A DNA stretch of 64,000 nucleotides from Bryopsis sp. KO-2023 (taxonomy: Eukaryota > Chlorophyta > Ulvophyceae > Bryopsidales > Bryopsidaceae), in contig BSYQ01000005.1 in NCBI GenBank assembly GCA_030272585.1, positions 4,247,501 to 4,311,500 on the forward strand. Direction: 5' to 3'. This document shows positions 10,623 to 22,745 of this stretch, piece after piece. A model generated the notes under the pieces. That model was given only the letters and a program-made list of their open reading frames with translations. It was not told the DNA's origin and ran no database searches. How positions within the stretch are numbered: position 1 is the stretch's first letter; every line of letters begins with the position of its first letter. The position numbers were made by a program, and so were the translations under genes.

Positions 10623-12683
10623 ATGGGAAGGGACGGCCACCGCGACAAGAAAAGGAAAAAGAGGTCTCGCCATAGACGGGAGCGCTCCCCGTCGACCTCC
10701 TCCTCCGAGGACGAAGCTCGCAAGCGACGCAGGACGGAAAAACTGAGCAAAAAAATCCAAAAGCATCTGAAAAAATACCAGGAGAGCGTTCCCGGGTACA
10801 ACAACGAGGACAACATTTTCAACGACCCGAATTTGAACGAGAGATTCGTGTGGAAAAAGAAAATCGAGAGGCAACTGGACGATGGGGTTTCCTTGGAGCA
10901 ACTCGGGGCTAAAGCGGAGAGGATCCGCCAGGACCAGAGGCTTAAAGACATAGAAAAAGCCAAGAAGCTGAGGGAGGAAAGGGAGGCCGAGCAAGCCAGG
11001 CAACAGGAGGAATTGAGCATGATTGAAAGGGCCAGGTATGCTGCTGAAGCCACTGAAGCTGCCGAGAAGGAGGAGGAATTTCTGTTGTCTCAAGCTATGC
11101 TCAGCTCCAGGATGCGACTGCAGTCGGGCAGAGGGGAGCCCATCGATTTTATCGTCAGAAATCTGGATGCAGAGTTGGCTGTGGAGAGCATGGCAATTTT
11201 GGAGCCCCCTGACGCAGTGTTCAAAAGGTTGAACCTGGAGGAGATGCAAAAACTGATAAAAGGCATCGATGAGTTCAGGTCCCTGGACAAAGACGAGTTC
11301 AATGCGGAGTTCTGGAACGGCATGAAGGAAGTCGCAACTCACGAATTGATGGTGGCGACTCAGGAGGATGAAATGGACAGGGCCAAATTGAAGGGGGAAG
11401 CCCAGCCGCATGGGCTGAAGGAGCAAGATTTGCATGTGAATATCGAAGTTCAGAACATGCTGGCAGGGAAATCATTCACGGAGCTGTGCGATTTCGAAAA
11501 AGGGCTGAACGCGAAAGTCGAAAGCGGGAATTGTGGGGACCCCGAGTTCATGGAGAGGGTGCTGGATCATCTGAAAATCTACAAGGTCAGAGCCAGACTG
11601 AGGGCACTGCAGGAAACGCTGATGGAGCGGCACATGGACACTCTGAGAAAAGCGATGCAAGCTGCCGAAGAGAAAGTCGACGAACAAGCGGATGAGCAAC
11701 CAGAGGTGGATATGGAGGATTCCTTGCAAGCAGAGGAGAATGAAGCGGGGACTTCGACCGCAGCGGCGCCTCCGTCGCAAGGGCTGGACCCCTCGACTCA
11801 TGTCAACCCTGGTGAACCGCAGCCTTGGCTGGTGGAGGAGCTCATGGCACAAAAGGAATTGAGCGATGGTCGATTCTCGCCGGAGCCTCTGGATGATTCG
11901 GACATGTCTGGGGAAACCATAGTCGATGAAGAGCACGATTTGAGGGAGCTCGAGTATTTGAGGGCTCAAGTCAGGGATAAGTACACAGATCATTTCCAGA
12001 GTGCCGCCGATACCGCAGTCGCTCTAGCCAGTCAAATGAGTGCATCCGACAAGGCGTATCAAGCGATGGTGTTGGACCCTGCCAGGCATCCCTCTGGGGT
12101 CCACCCCATGCTGCGACACATTACCGACGCCGCCCCTCACGGCGACGATCCGCTGGCTTTCCGTTCGGGAATAGCTCCACCCGTTGAAGACGATGTAATG
12201 GTCCAAAGGCTCCGGGCAGAGGCGTTGAGAAAAATGGGGTGTGGGGATGGGGACATGCCTTTCGGCGGTGAGGTCAAATTGGAGAGCCGAGTGTATTGGT
12301 GGCATGAGAAATACAGGCCGAGGAAGCCGAAGTATTTCAATCGAGTGCATACTGGGTATGAGTGGAACAAATACAATCAAACTCATTATGACCACGATAA
12401 TCCACCTCCCAAGGTGGTCCAAGGCTACAAGTTCAACATCTTTTACCCGGATTTGATGGATAAGAAGGAGCCCCCCACTTATTCTGTGGAGATGGACAAT
12501 TCCAGCAAGGATGGATCCACGTGTTTGCTGAGGTTTAAAGCTGGGCCGCCATACGAGGACATCGCTTTCCGGATCGTTAACAAAGATTGGGAGTATTCCC
12601 ACAAGAAGGGTTTCAAATGTACGTTCGAGCGAGGGATTCTCCACCTGTATTTCAACTTCAAGCGGCAGAGATACAGGAGGTAG
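10623..12683 (+). CDS. CACTIN: Cactin, spliceosome-associated protein (single exon)
   Basis: One uninterrupted frame of 686 aa. The N-terminus is an Arg/Ser/Lys-rich basic tail (about residues 1-45), typical of a nuclear splicing protein. It is followed by the conserved block with NPFNDPNL-like NIFNDPNLNERFVW and a long charged coiled coil (about 80-165). The cactin mid domain (IDFIVRNL onward) and an acidic linker follow. The C-terminal cactin domain (about 560-686) contains KYRPRKPKYFNRVHTGYEWN, then GYKFNIFYPDL and the terminal LHLYFNFKRQRYRR. In other eukaryotes cactin is a nuclear factor needed for efficient splicing and, in animals, a regulator of Rel/NF-kB signalling. An upstream GTG in the same frame is not needed; the ATG at 10623 begins the conserved basic tail. 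It is the only long host gene here besides the Dicer-like one that is intron-poor. Confidence 0.93.
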   Translation: MGRDGHRDKKRKKRSRHRRERSPSTSSSEDEARKRRRTEKLSKKIQKHLKKYQESVPGYNNEDNIFNDPNLNERFVWKKKIERQLDDGVSLEQLGAKAERIRQDQRLKDIEKAKKLREEREAEQARQQEELSMIERARYAAEATEAAEKEEEFLLSQAMLSSRMRLQSGRGEPIDFIVRNLDAELAVESMAILEPPDAVFKRLNLEEMQKLIKGIDEFRSLDKDEFNAEFWNGMKEVATHELMVATQEDEMDRAKLKGEAQPHGLKEQDLHVNIEVQNMLAGKSFTELCDFEKGLNAKVESGNCGDPEFMERVLDHLKIYKVRARLRALQETLMERHMDTLRKAMQAAEEKVDEQADEQPEVDMEDSLQAEENEAGTSTAAAPPSQGLDPSTHVNPGEPQPWLVEELMAQKELSDGRFSPEPLDDSDMSGETIVDEEHDLRELEYLRAQVRDKYTDHFQSAADTAVALASQMSASDKAYQAMVLDPARHPSGVHPMLRHITDAAPHGDDPLAFRSGIAPPVEDDVMVQRLRAEALRKMGCGDGDMPFGGEVKLESRVYWWHEKYRPRKPKYFNRVHTGYEWNKYNQTHYDHDNPPPKVVQGYKFNIFYPDLMDKKEPPTYSVEMDNSSKDGSTCLLRFKAGPPYEDIAFRIVNKDWEYSHKKGFKCTFERGILHLYFNFKRQRYRR

Positions 12684-13124
12684 TTCCTGGTTGACACGAA
12701 AAAATCCACCAAAAGAGAAGCATTTGTTACGATATGATAAACGATTTTCTGTCATAAGGGAGATATGATTGGATATGGATATTGTTTATGCTGGGGGAAT
12801 GCTGAGATGCTGGCATGCTTTGTGTGTGTGTTGGTGGAGGAAATATGAATCTCTGGGAGAATTTTGATAGAGGGTGTGTCGGCACTGTTGGATGTGTGGT
12901 ATGATGTTTGGCTTGGCCTTGGCTTGTGTAGCAGTCTTTGTTGGAAATCGTTTCACATTTTCCTCACAACGAAATCATACATCAAGCCTAACGAAATGAT
13001 GGACAAATCCATGATTATCAATCTGCCATCCAATTCTTGCAAGGGGGACCAAATGTTATGGAACAGGCTCTCTGTGGGCGGTTAATTTTCCCCTCCATGT
13101 TTCACAGTATCGACATCAGCTCGA
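12684..13124. other. Convergent 3' spacer
   Basis: Between the stops of cactin (+) and the isochorismatase-family gene (-). T-rich and G-rich, with no coding signal recognised. Confidence 0.5.
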
Positions 13125-14684
13125 TCAGAAAGGTAAAGACTCCGCTCTTTCCTCCTTTATCAGATTTGAAATCGCTTTGAATCCTGGAGCCTGAGAACAA
13201 AAACACAACATGTGATATTGAATCTGCTCTGTATTGTGCAGTCACTCCCTAAAAACTTCCTCCCCCCCCATCCTTCTATCCGTACCTTCGCATCACCAAG
13301 CATTTGGAAGAGCGCCATCTCCGAAGTGGATAGGACAGCCCCCATATTGGCCATTCTCTGCACCACAAGTTCTTGGTTAAAACCCCACTCACTGTCGAAG
13401 AAGCATCAGAACACCTCAAGCCCACATTGCTCGTTCCTTACTTGCAAAGCCACCGATCGCTCTGAGAATCTGCTTGACGAGATGCCATCCACCAGCAAAT
13501 GAACCTCATAGTTGCTTTCTGCAAGGCATCATTCAATGGGGTCGATCCCATTGAAAGAAAAGGGCTTTGTCACTACCTCCGAAAATCCGTGGAGGATAGC
13601 ACTCAGGCAACCAGAAAAAGATTTGAAAAACACTTCGTGCTCACCGATCAAGTCCAGGGTAGTTTGCAGGACGCAAACATGGGCTTCGATTCCAACCAGC
13701 AGAACCTACATGTTTTTTTCCCCATTCAGTTGTCGCGAATAAAAACACATAATAAGCTGCAACCGATGAAGAAATAATCGCATAGATACAGCAAGGTGTA
13801 ATGTTCACTCCTCAATAAAAAAGACAGCCATAAATGAACACCTTTTCTACGGTCCCCAAAGCTGCCAGATGCTCTTTCACTTCAGGCACTGTGCAACAAA
13901 ACAATCCACCATATCAATCAAAAACCACACATAACATGACATGCACAATCAAGGCGCTGAATGTTCACTCGCAGGATCAGTTTTTCCTTTCTTCTTCGAA
14001 ATTTGATCAGCAAAATGGGGTACCTCCATCCACAAAAGGGTGCTTCAATCATATGAAAAATCTTTTTTGTGGAAACTTTTTTTTTCCGTTCATCTTGGTT
14101 TTTGTTGATTACCAACCCATCATGCTGAAGTTGGTTTTAGCGATCACAGGGGACCCTTCAGGAATCTGGGAAGCGACTTCTTCCACTGTGTTTCCCAAGG
14201 CTTTTGGATATTGCTCGGTGACCACAACAGGAATGCCAAGCTCCTTGGATGCTCTCACCTAACCCCACACCCACAGCCAAGATTGGATAACAGGCACTGC
14301 ATCCTTTCCCAAAAAAAAACACGATTGAAAATAACTGAGCATAACGAGGATCAGCTGGTGGGGAATGCAACAAGACTACTGTAATTTCAAGTTTTTCCGC
14401 CTGGGTGTTCATCTATGAGAATACCAGAAGGTTTCTTTAAGATGCTCTTGTTTTGATGGGTGTGTTAACAGACTCAAGCCCTCGGCACCATTTGCTGAAA
14501 AACAGATCATCCCTAGGAGAGAATTCTGAGATGATGAATTTTCCATCCCACACACCATTCTCTGCGAGGTATCGATCACCGAGGGCATCCCCGATATCAT
14601 GGTTCGAAAACGCTCCTGGACATCGCAAACAAACAGCGCGCTTCTTTCGGCCGTCAAACGCTGCGCCAAGGTTCTCGCCGCCAT
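13125..14684 (-). CDS. Isochorismatase-family cysteine hydrolase, ISOC1/2-like (7 exons)
   Basis: Seven exons (14556-14684, 14117-14258, 13842-13888, 13645-13705, 13442-13518, 13286-13357, 13125-13190) join in frame into 197 aa, close to the ~205 aa of animal ISOC2. The family's Asp-Lys-Cys triad is visible: D21 in FVCDVQE, K84 in AKTNFSM and C117 in GIEAHVCV. Other conserved pieces are VVVTEQYP, LLVDGISS and GAVLSTSE. The fold hydrolyses or binds small substrates through the Cys; the physiological substrate of eukaryotic ISOC proteins is unsettled. The start ATG gives a short N-terminus (MAARTLAQRL) that could be a weak organellar signal. The 5' end lies 300 bases from the divergent Dicer-like gene. 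Confidence 0.88.
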
Positions 14685-14984
14685 GATCGCAATCCTTCGT
14701 CGATTCGACGTGCTGGAGCTGAAGCAGGATTCGCTGAAGGAGGGGGTTGAACGAAAACATCCAAAAAAGGGCAATTAATGTGGCCATCACTCCCTCTCTG
14801 TCACTCCTTGTCAGCCAAACACTCCCCAGCAACTGGAACCCCAGCCTGCTGCCTGCCTAATTCTCAGCACATTTCCTTGCTGTGTGGCCTTCTCAGAACA
14901 CACATCCAGATTTTCCCCATTAAATTCCATCAGTGCTCTGCATGGTGACAACATGTCTATTCTCGCTCCGATTCGTCAGCAGAA
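14685..14984. promoter_or_regulatory. Short divergent promoter: isochorismatase / Dicer-like
   Basis: Exactly 300 bases separate the two inferred start codons, so the two genes probably share a bidirectional promoter. No named element was found. Confidence 0.4.
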
Positions 14985-17900
14985 ATGAAGGTTGGCAGAT
15001 CGCAGGGGTGCGAGGGTATCGGGCACCCGTTGGCCGATGTTCTCGCTGGCTTCGATGCGTCACGCGCAATCTTGCCCAACGACGAAAGACTGTCGATGTG
15101 CTCTGCTTCGACCGGCGCTTCCAGGGCGGCTAAGGGAACGGAAGGCAAGTGGTGACCGCAGACATAAAATATGAACCCTGGTGTTTGTGGTGTGGGGGAT
15201 AGTTTTTTTGGGGGGTGTTCAGCATTCATAGTTTTGCATTGAAATGAAAAACAAGTGTCTGAATAACACCAAAGTCAAATTTCCAACAGGATCTAGCCAT
15301 GCATCTTTACCTGGATTTCTCTACAGATTATTGATGCAAAAATTGAACATGAAGGGCAAACGATAGCTCCAAAAAAAAATCTCCCTTGAAGATCGTTGCT
15401 TTAAGTTTAATTTTCCGTTGGTTGTTTGGTTTCTTTCCTTGTCAGCTGCCCAGGGGGGGGGGGGTTCAGTTTCTGGCGAATGTATGTTTCGCCAGTAAAT
15501 TCTGGAGTGTTGATCTGATTTTTTTTTTCCTTTCCAAAACTGATTTGACCAGGCTCTGAGGGAACATCAGCAAAAGAAACATAACAGCAAGTATGTGGCC
15601 TTCTGCAGAGCTGCCTTTTCTTCGCGCATTTACACCACCGATGTCTCCACCACCTCGTCCAAGGGCAAGCGAAAAAGGGTGCATCGGAAAGAGAGCCCAC
15701 CGTCATTGCTCAAACAACCCACCGATGGGGATTCGAAAAAGCCTCGATCGCTCAGAAAGGACGAATACTATGCCTCGTTGCTGAAATTATCGCCCAAGTT
15801 TGAAATCGCAGCCCTGGGGGGGAGATCTCTGAGTGGGAACTTTGCAATGCTAACCAAAGAACCCCTGCCCAGTGCCGACAACATACCGGTGCTGCTGGAG
15901 GAGGGGAAAAGCCATTTCGAGGTGTCCCTGCAACCGCTTTCGAAACCGGATGGCAGCAGGAAGGTGCTTCGATTGAACGGGAAGAACGTGAATCTGAAAA
16001 TGGTGGAGAGGTACCGCCGGTCGTTCCTATGCAAAACGACCCATGCCGAAAGTTTTGCGGGGGCGATCCGGCCTGAATTCTGGAAGAAGGTGCTGGTGTT
16101 GCCGGTGGAGATGATGGGGAATTCGTTGTGGTGGGGGGTGGTGAATCAAGTGGTGAACCCTGAGGCTCTGGAACGATTGAATCTCCTGATGGAGATGGTG
16201 GCGGTGGGCGAAACAGGGTCTGAAGAGTGTGCCAGCCTGATGCAGGAAATCGGAAAGGGTTTCTTCAGTCAAATCGACGATGTCGAAACAGAAGACCCGG
16301 CTTCCTTGCTCCAGATGTTTGTGATGGAGAAAAAGGGGGAATCCGGGCACCTGTACCATGCGGAAGGTTGGGAGGAGGTTAGAAAATCGAATGACGAGCA
16401 GCTGGATCAGGAAGAGGAAGGAGAAGGCGGAAAAAAGAAAAAGAAGAAGAAGAAAACAAAACAGAGCGAGTCGTCCGTCATGTTTCGACTTCGGCCGTTG
16501 GTGTGGCAAGCCTTGACTGTTTCGGACGCCATGATTCCCCCACCAGAGGGGGAGGGGGAGCAGAACGACAATGAGGGGCAGCTGGTGGCGGCCGAGAATA
16601 TCCGCGTGATTCCGATCGCCAAGGAGTGGCTCCAGTTGGGGGTTTTGACGGGGAAAATTCTCCCCTGGGTGTTCAATTACCTGAGAGCCGGGTGGGTCAA
16701 AGAAAAGTACAACGCGCTTCAAGAAATCTCCCCGGAGGAAGTCTGCAAAGCGGTGCCCATCGAGAAGACGCTCCGGCAGGATTTCAAGAGATTGGTCCAT
16801 ATGGGGAACAGCGTTTTGAAGTATGTTGTGGCTTCGGACCGGTTCATCAGCATGAACGGCTCGGTTTCGCATGCATCTCAGGGGCATGACATGATCTTAC
16901 GCTGTCGAATCGAGGCCCTTGGGAAATTGATCCCCTGGGAAATAGCCAAGCTGCTGGTGGGGATGGACACCCGAATGTACATGCCGACGACCTGGGATCG
17001 ATCTTCGTACGATGCCCCCCTCGCTCTGCAATGTGCCAATTCGCTGGAATATCCGTCTCAAGAACTGACGCCTCCATTGACCCCCCCTTTGGTCAATTTA
17101 GTCGGGAAGGTGACCACCGCGATTGCAGGGGTGTGTTATTTCAACGGAGGATTGACGCTCGTTCGATCCTTTTGTCGAGAAATCGGCTTCATTGACGACG
17201 GAACGATCGAGTTTTTTCGGGAAATTGAAGGGGTGAGGATGAAGACTTGGACCTTCCGTTACGAATGGGAAAAAAAGGGAGAAATCGGGAGCCCGATTAC
17301 GAAGGCTCAATCTCGAGTCATTTTCAAGACGGTGGAAGAGTCCTTCGGGTACAGGTTCAACGTTTGGCAAAGATTAGGCCTAGCTTTTCGACATTTCTCG
17401 AAGTCGCATTACAGAGGGGTGCAGTTCCGCGCGCTGGAAAATCTGGGGGACGTGGCTTTCTCGTTGATTTTGGCGGAGTACATCATGGAAGTGATGCCGA
17501 CCTCTTCCCAAACCCACATCAACAAGATTTTCAACATTCTGGTGATCCAAGAAATCATGGGCAGGATTATTGGGGTCTCCGGGGTGATGCAATTCTTGGT
17601 ATACAATCGAGAAAACAACGACGATGCGTTCGCCACCGCAATAAAGGAATTCCCGGATTTGAACCCCAACGAAGTCTCAGGGTTTAAGGCACCCAAAATT
17701 TGGGCGGAGCTGTTCAAGGCGCTGTTAGGGGCGATCCTGGTGGACTCCTGTTTCAATCTGGACGAGGTACGGAGAGTGATGCTTCCGAAAGTGGAGCCGT
17801 TTTTGCCCTCCGTGCTGTCGATGGCCATCGAAAAGGATGGGGAAAACGGCTTTCTGACATATGGACAATACATTCCCACCCACATAACCCCCACAGTCTT

Positions 17901-19980
17901 CAAGAGCGCCATTTCAGCCTCCACCATCCGGTTGCATGGCAACGTGGTGAAGTTTTGCAGTGCGATGGGGAGCTCCGGTGGAGGCACGGAGCATGGATTC
18001 ATCGTGCTGACTGCGAAGAAGCTGCCCAGGTTTCCAAATTTTGAAATGGAGTTCACGCCCCCACAAGACACGATGTGCAACATCTCAATCAAGCCGTTTT
18101 CGGAGAGGCCTCTGACTTTTACGGCTGAGGAAATGGATATGATCGAGGATTTCCAATGGAAGCTGTTTGAGGATGTGGCGGTGCCCCCAGACACCGAGGT
18201 CGTTCCTGATGGGGATTTTGAAAAAAGGTATGCGGTTTTGCCAGCGATCCGCGGAAGGGAAGGAAGCAACGAAAAGGGGAAGTGGAAGGTGGACTGGAAT
18301 TTCACCAGAAAGATCATCAACACCGAGGTTTCCCCCGACTGGGATGAGTTCATGGAAAAAGTGGCCAGCGGGGGCTCAATTGGGGAGGGGGTACTGGATC
18401 GAATAACATGCGATTCAGCGTTCGAGATCCCCCCTTCCAATTGGCCAGTCGAAGCGGAGGAAACTCATTTTGCCAGTACCGTTAAGGATCCGGAAATCCT
18501 CAGGGGGCTTCAATCGATTGTATGGAGAAGCGGACGAAATCTTATCTGGGCATGGGATATTGGAAATCTCAAGAAACCCGGCAAGGAAAAGGACGCATCA
18601 ACTTCCAAAAACGTGTTGGTGAGGGGGGTTTGCCTGAACATCTCTGGAATCTGGAGCCACGTTGCGACCGAAGTCCCTGCCTCCACCAAAGCATTCTCAT
18701 TGCCTGAGATGTTGACCAATATCTCCACATGCAAAGCTACTCCATTTTCTGTCAGGTGGTTTCGAAGGGCAGCCATGCTTCCGAGCATATTGTGGCGAAT
18801 GGAGGGGTTCTTGCTGGCGGACGACTTCCGCAGCATGTATTCGATTTCCCCAAAGGTGCCCTTCGATGTGTTGCTGACGGTGCTGACAGTCATGCAAGCC
18901 ACCGACTGGAATCCTGAACGGTATTTCGCCCTGGGCAACGCAGTGGTGCTCTACATAGTCGCCGCTCAGATTTTTCTCAAAAACAGCAACATGGCGGCTG
19001 GGGAGATGTCGAAACGGCAAGCTTTCATTGTGAAGGAATCTCTGGTGCCTCCCGACAGTGCTCGTCGATTGGCTGGTCATTTAATATCGAACGGATTCTA
19101 CCCCCACAAGCGGCATAGGCCTTGGCACCCCCCGGGGGTTAAGCCGTTCGTTCTGGAAAGCACCGAAGGCGAGGGTTTGAACAATTGGGATCAAAACAAG
19201 GCGGATGCCCCAATGGATTTGGAAAAAACGACCTACGATGAAGGCCGTGTGGTGTCCAAGGCACCCCATCCCGTTTCCATGGGGATGGTGAACTACCACA
19301 TCAAGGCGGTGGCTGGAGCACTCTACATGAACGAAGGGATGAAAGATGCAACCAAATTTCTGCAGTCCATCGGCATTATCAGGAACGCCCGAAGCCGGTC
19401 AAAGGCTCGGAATCGGCGAGTGAAAAACCCCGACCTGCTGAAACTAGAACGGCTGATAGGGTATAAATTCAACGACATGACGTTGTTGCTGGAGGCTTTC
19501 GTTCACCCCTCCATGCCTACCAACTTGGATTACGATCGGTTGGAGTACATAGGGGACCAGGTGCTGGAGGTGCTGGTGGTGGGCTACATTCTGGAGAAGC
19601 ACCCTAAGTTATCTCTGGGGGAACTTAACACACTCAAGGTGGCGACCGTGGGGAATGAGAATCTGGCAAGGATATTGATGGCAAAACCCTATCGGTTGCA
19701 TCGCTTTCTGCAACACAGGCGGTCAAAACTGGCGACGGAGTTGAAACAGAAGGAACGATTGGCAGACAAGCTGGCCGACAAACCCCCAGGTGAACTGGGA
19801 GGGCAGTTGCCAAAGGTGTGTGGGGATTTGTTTGAAAGCGTGGTGGGGGCGGTGCTGGTGGATTCCGGGTTTTGTCTGGAGACCGTCTGGAAAGTGGTTT
19901 ACCCCATGATGAAGGACTATTTGACCGAGTGGATAGATAATCCCGAAAAGGTCCTGGAAAATCGTAGTCTGTTCAACTGA
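14985..19980 (+). CDS. Dicer-like RNase III with a duplicated platform-PAZ-RIIIa-RIIIb module, no helicase
   Basis: Model: exon 1 14985-15148, exon 2 15561-19980, 1,527 aa; exon 2 alone is open for over 1,460 codons. Module 1: platform-like part (~120-215), acidic/Lys linker (~335-360), RNase IIIa (signature replaced by KRLVHMGNSVLKY at 464-476), and RNase IIIb with RALENLGDVAFSL (678-690) but AELFKALLGA (770-779). Module 2: platform-like (~844-936), PAZ-like region, LPSILWRMEGFLLADD, RNase IIIa with ERYFALGNAVVLY (1174-1186), and RNase IIIb with DRLEYIGDQVLEV and GDLFESVVGAV. Of the four acidic positions (Aquifex E40, D44, D107, E110), only the last RIIIb keeps all: E1383, D1387, D1477, E1480. 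The first RIIIb keeps two; both RIIIa copies lose all four. No helicase or C-terminal dsRBD is seen. Expected role is dsRNA or hairpin processing. Exon 1 is less certain than exon 2. Confidence 0.85.
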
Positions 19981-20865
19981 ATTTCTTGGGATTTGGGACG
20001 AAAGCTAATTTTTGAAAGTGTGGCGATAGTGAAATTGTAGAAGAGGGGGAAGGGCACACTGCGTAATTTATTTTTGAGAATTGTTTTTGATCGGTTTTTG
20101 TCTGGGTGTGGTTTATGGAAAGGAGGGTCGCTGTGGACATAGTTGAGTTTTATTCACTGCTTGATCGACCAACCAAATCACCCCAAAGTTGGAACATACC
20201 TCAACAGGGTGCCAGTTGAAACTTGATAGAAGCTTTTGTCACAACGAAATGCAACCGACCCACATTAAATGTAGTAAATTTCATGCTGGATTGTTTCGAT
20301 AGACAAGCCACCCTCCTGTCCCGCTTCTATATTTGACCTCAGTCAGTCATGTGGGAATTTCTGAAGAACCCCGATTTCCCTGGCCATTGCCGATTGTGGA
20401 CATTGCAAAGCATGGACTTTCTGGGGTGGAGAGTTCTGCCTTGCCTCACTTCTCAGGTGTCAATTTTGAAATATGAATCAATGGAAGGCTGAATTGATCA
20501 ACTTACATACATCGACATCCCCCAAAACCCCAGCTGTCCATGAACGCCCCTTCTTCCAAAACGCTTTCCCTTTTCTTTCTTATCTGCAAATTGCATATTC
20601 TGAACCTCCATAATCGAAATCTCACCACCATCATGATGACACTGCGAAGTGTCAAATCCAAATTTGCCAATGTGCTCCTCGTCAAGCTACGGGAATGCTC
20701 CTCCCCTTACTAATCATACATACATTTTGATTTGGAAGAAACACAAAAATAGAAAAAGAGAATACTGAGCAAGGGGAGGAACATGGATTGCTCCTCAATC
20801 AAGGATAATGAAGGATCAAGGGATTAGAGAGCAGAGTGCGAGCCATTTCTAACTATCCACATGAA
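19981..20865 (+). other. Intergenic after the Dicer-like gene
   Basis: This holds the 3' flank of the Dicer-like gene and about 0.9 kb of AT-rich sequence before the first long repeat. A minus-strand frame at about 20,503-20,685 is protein-like in part, but has no neighbouring exon that I could join. No gene is called. Confidence 0.45.
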
Positions 20866-22745
20866 CTTCTCATGACAGGGTTTTTTTTAGCCTGTCGATT
20901 CCTGTTATATTCCCTAGGGAGATGGGGACAACACCTTTGTCAGTGAATTCTTTTCCATATTCTTGTCTCTAGGGATGTGTGGACTTGGTGTTGGCACAAA
21001 CAGGGGATTTCCAATGTTGAGCCAGATCGCTTCTTGGTCAGAGTATGGATTTATTATGTGCAATAAGACGGACAAGTTGCCTTGGTAAAAGATCATACAA
21101 GGTCATATGGCCATATTCTGTTAGAACTTTACCAGTGATTTCCATCCACCAGGAGATCTGTCTGCTGACTTCTATATATGAAGCTTAAACTACATAGTCC
21201 CAGGATTTTGAAATCAATACAGAACAGAATAAGTGTTTGACAAGCAAAGGGATGCACAGCTACACCCACCCTAGCCAATACCTACCTTGCAGAAATGAAA
21301 GCCCTTTCCTCCACGTTGTCCACCACAAAAAAAAGAAAGGGCCCAAGCTCGAAGGAACTGAAGGAGCGAACTGGCACCTGGAGAGGGATCCCAAGAGAAA
21401 CCAGACAAGTGCTCTACCAGAGTGGGATCAGGCAACTTTTCGACACTTCCTGCAACTCCATTCAACGCCATGAAACCAACGAAAGTCGCGACTCCGACGG
21501 CGACGGCGGCCTCTTTCTCGTCAGTTCCTGCTAAGGCGCGACGTCCCAGACGTAGTTGACGCGCCAAGGCGCTTGATCGGGTTTGTTTGCGGAATACCTG
21601 TGACTGCGAACAAGATCCAATCCAAACAACGGTTGTTTCGCAGAGACATTTATCAACAGGATCGTACCGCTAGTGGCTCTTTCCTCACACGTGGTGTTTT
21701 GAGGATCCAGAACGAAAGAAAGAACTGTGGAACATTCGCTGAGCAGTGGGACATCTTGCGCTCTAGTCGTTCTGCAGACGTGATCGACGGTTTGATCCTG
21801 TCCCCTGACCCTTTATCTACTCTTGCTCCAGTGTGTTTACCGCTCCTAGAAGCGTGAACGGTTGTAATACCACGAAAAGCGTGGCTACCTTAAGCAGATC
21901 CCTCCCTTTCATCCACTGATCGAGATAGTCGTCGGGCTCGAACCTCTCGACCACCACGACGAAAAGAGCCAACCAGTCGTCCACCCTTCTTTAAAACGAT
22001 AAAGTGACCCTCGAAAGGTTGGACGTGCGTCGAAACCGTTCGGACGATGATTCGAAGGGTGAAAACGAAAGTCGCAGACGTCAGTGTTGACGTCTTCGAC
22101 AGAAACGTCGGCGCAACGTGTGCGAGATGAAAAAGATGTTCGTGGAGGGACGGAGCAACCGAACTACACCATGAAACTCTCGCCACGTTGCTCGACTTCC
22201 CCATCACGACCACCTAGCAAGAGCGCGCAGGACGCAGGAGGCCAAAGGTTCTCGGCTCATAAGAGGGGCTCGAGATGTTGAACAATCATCTCGATTCGAT
22301 CTCACTTCGGTGGGATCTCGAGGGTTTCGCCGGCTCCCCCGATCAAGGGATGTCCGGATGAGGTGACCACCTCGGGGATCTGTCGGTATTGCACCCGGCA
22401 GTCTGGGCTCCCAAAAAACGGAACCAGGCCCCCACCGATCTAATTTTTGGAAAAACATACCCGGTGTTTAATCACTAGGGTATGTTTTTCACAAGGTGTG
22501 TTGGCCAAGTTTGGGTTCGATTCCCGAAACACCTTTAATTTTTAAAAATCCAAATTTATCAGGAAACACTCATGAACAGAACTCTAATCAAGAATGTTGT
22601 ATCTCCTACACAATGTAAATGTTTGTTTGTTTGTTGTATCTCCTCCATTTAAAAATCAGACACATGTAGTAAAACGCAATGCATGAATAGCTCATAGACA
22701 GACGGGGAGAAAGAGAGTGAAACCCAGTCAGGGTATGATAGAGTG
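20866..22745 (+). repeat. 1.8-kb dispersed repeat, copy A
   Basis: The segment recurs in inverted orientation at 33,755-35,542. Shared blocks run from an AACTTCTCATGACAGGG-like edge to an edge ending near AAACCCAGTCAG and TATGATAGAG. Inside are a Thr/Ala-codon-like GC-rich core (about 21,280-22,330), a hairpin with 13-bp arms (22,450-22,462 and 22,478-22,490, loop 15), and, just after it, a perfect pol III B-box-like GGTTCGATTCC (22,514-22,524) next to a GAAACACC stem end. No intact protein is encoded. It is a non-autonomous element of unknown class, possibly tRNA-derived at one end. Confidence 0.75.

Noticed and set aside
10332..11435. 367-codon minus-strand frame opposite cactin
   Set aside because: Shadow of the strongly biased cactin coding frame; no independent motif.
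16027..18440. Several long minus-strand frames opposite the Dicer-like exon
   Set aside because: Antisense shadows of a long intron-free exon; no conserved protein pattern.
20503..20685. Minus-strand stretch with partly protein-like translation (FADKKEKGKRFG, GVHGQLGFWGM)
   Set aside because: No start, no partner exon and no recognised domain, so not called as a gene.
21271..21567. Open frame inside repeat copy A
   Set aside because: The equivalent frame in copy B is broken by indels, so it is not a conserved element protein.
22455..22535. Intact tRNA gene at the B-box-like sequence in the 1.8-kb repeats
   Set aside because: T-arm-like and acceptor-like pieces are present but a proper A box, D arm and anticodon arm at normal spacing are not.
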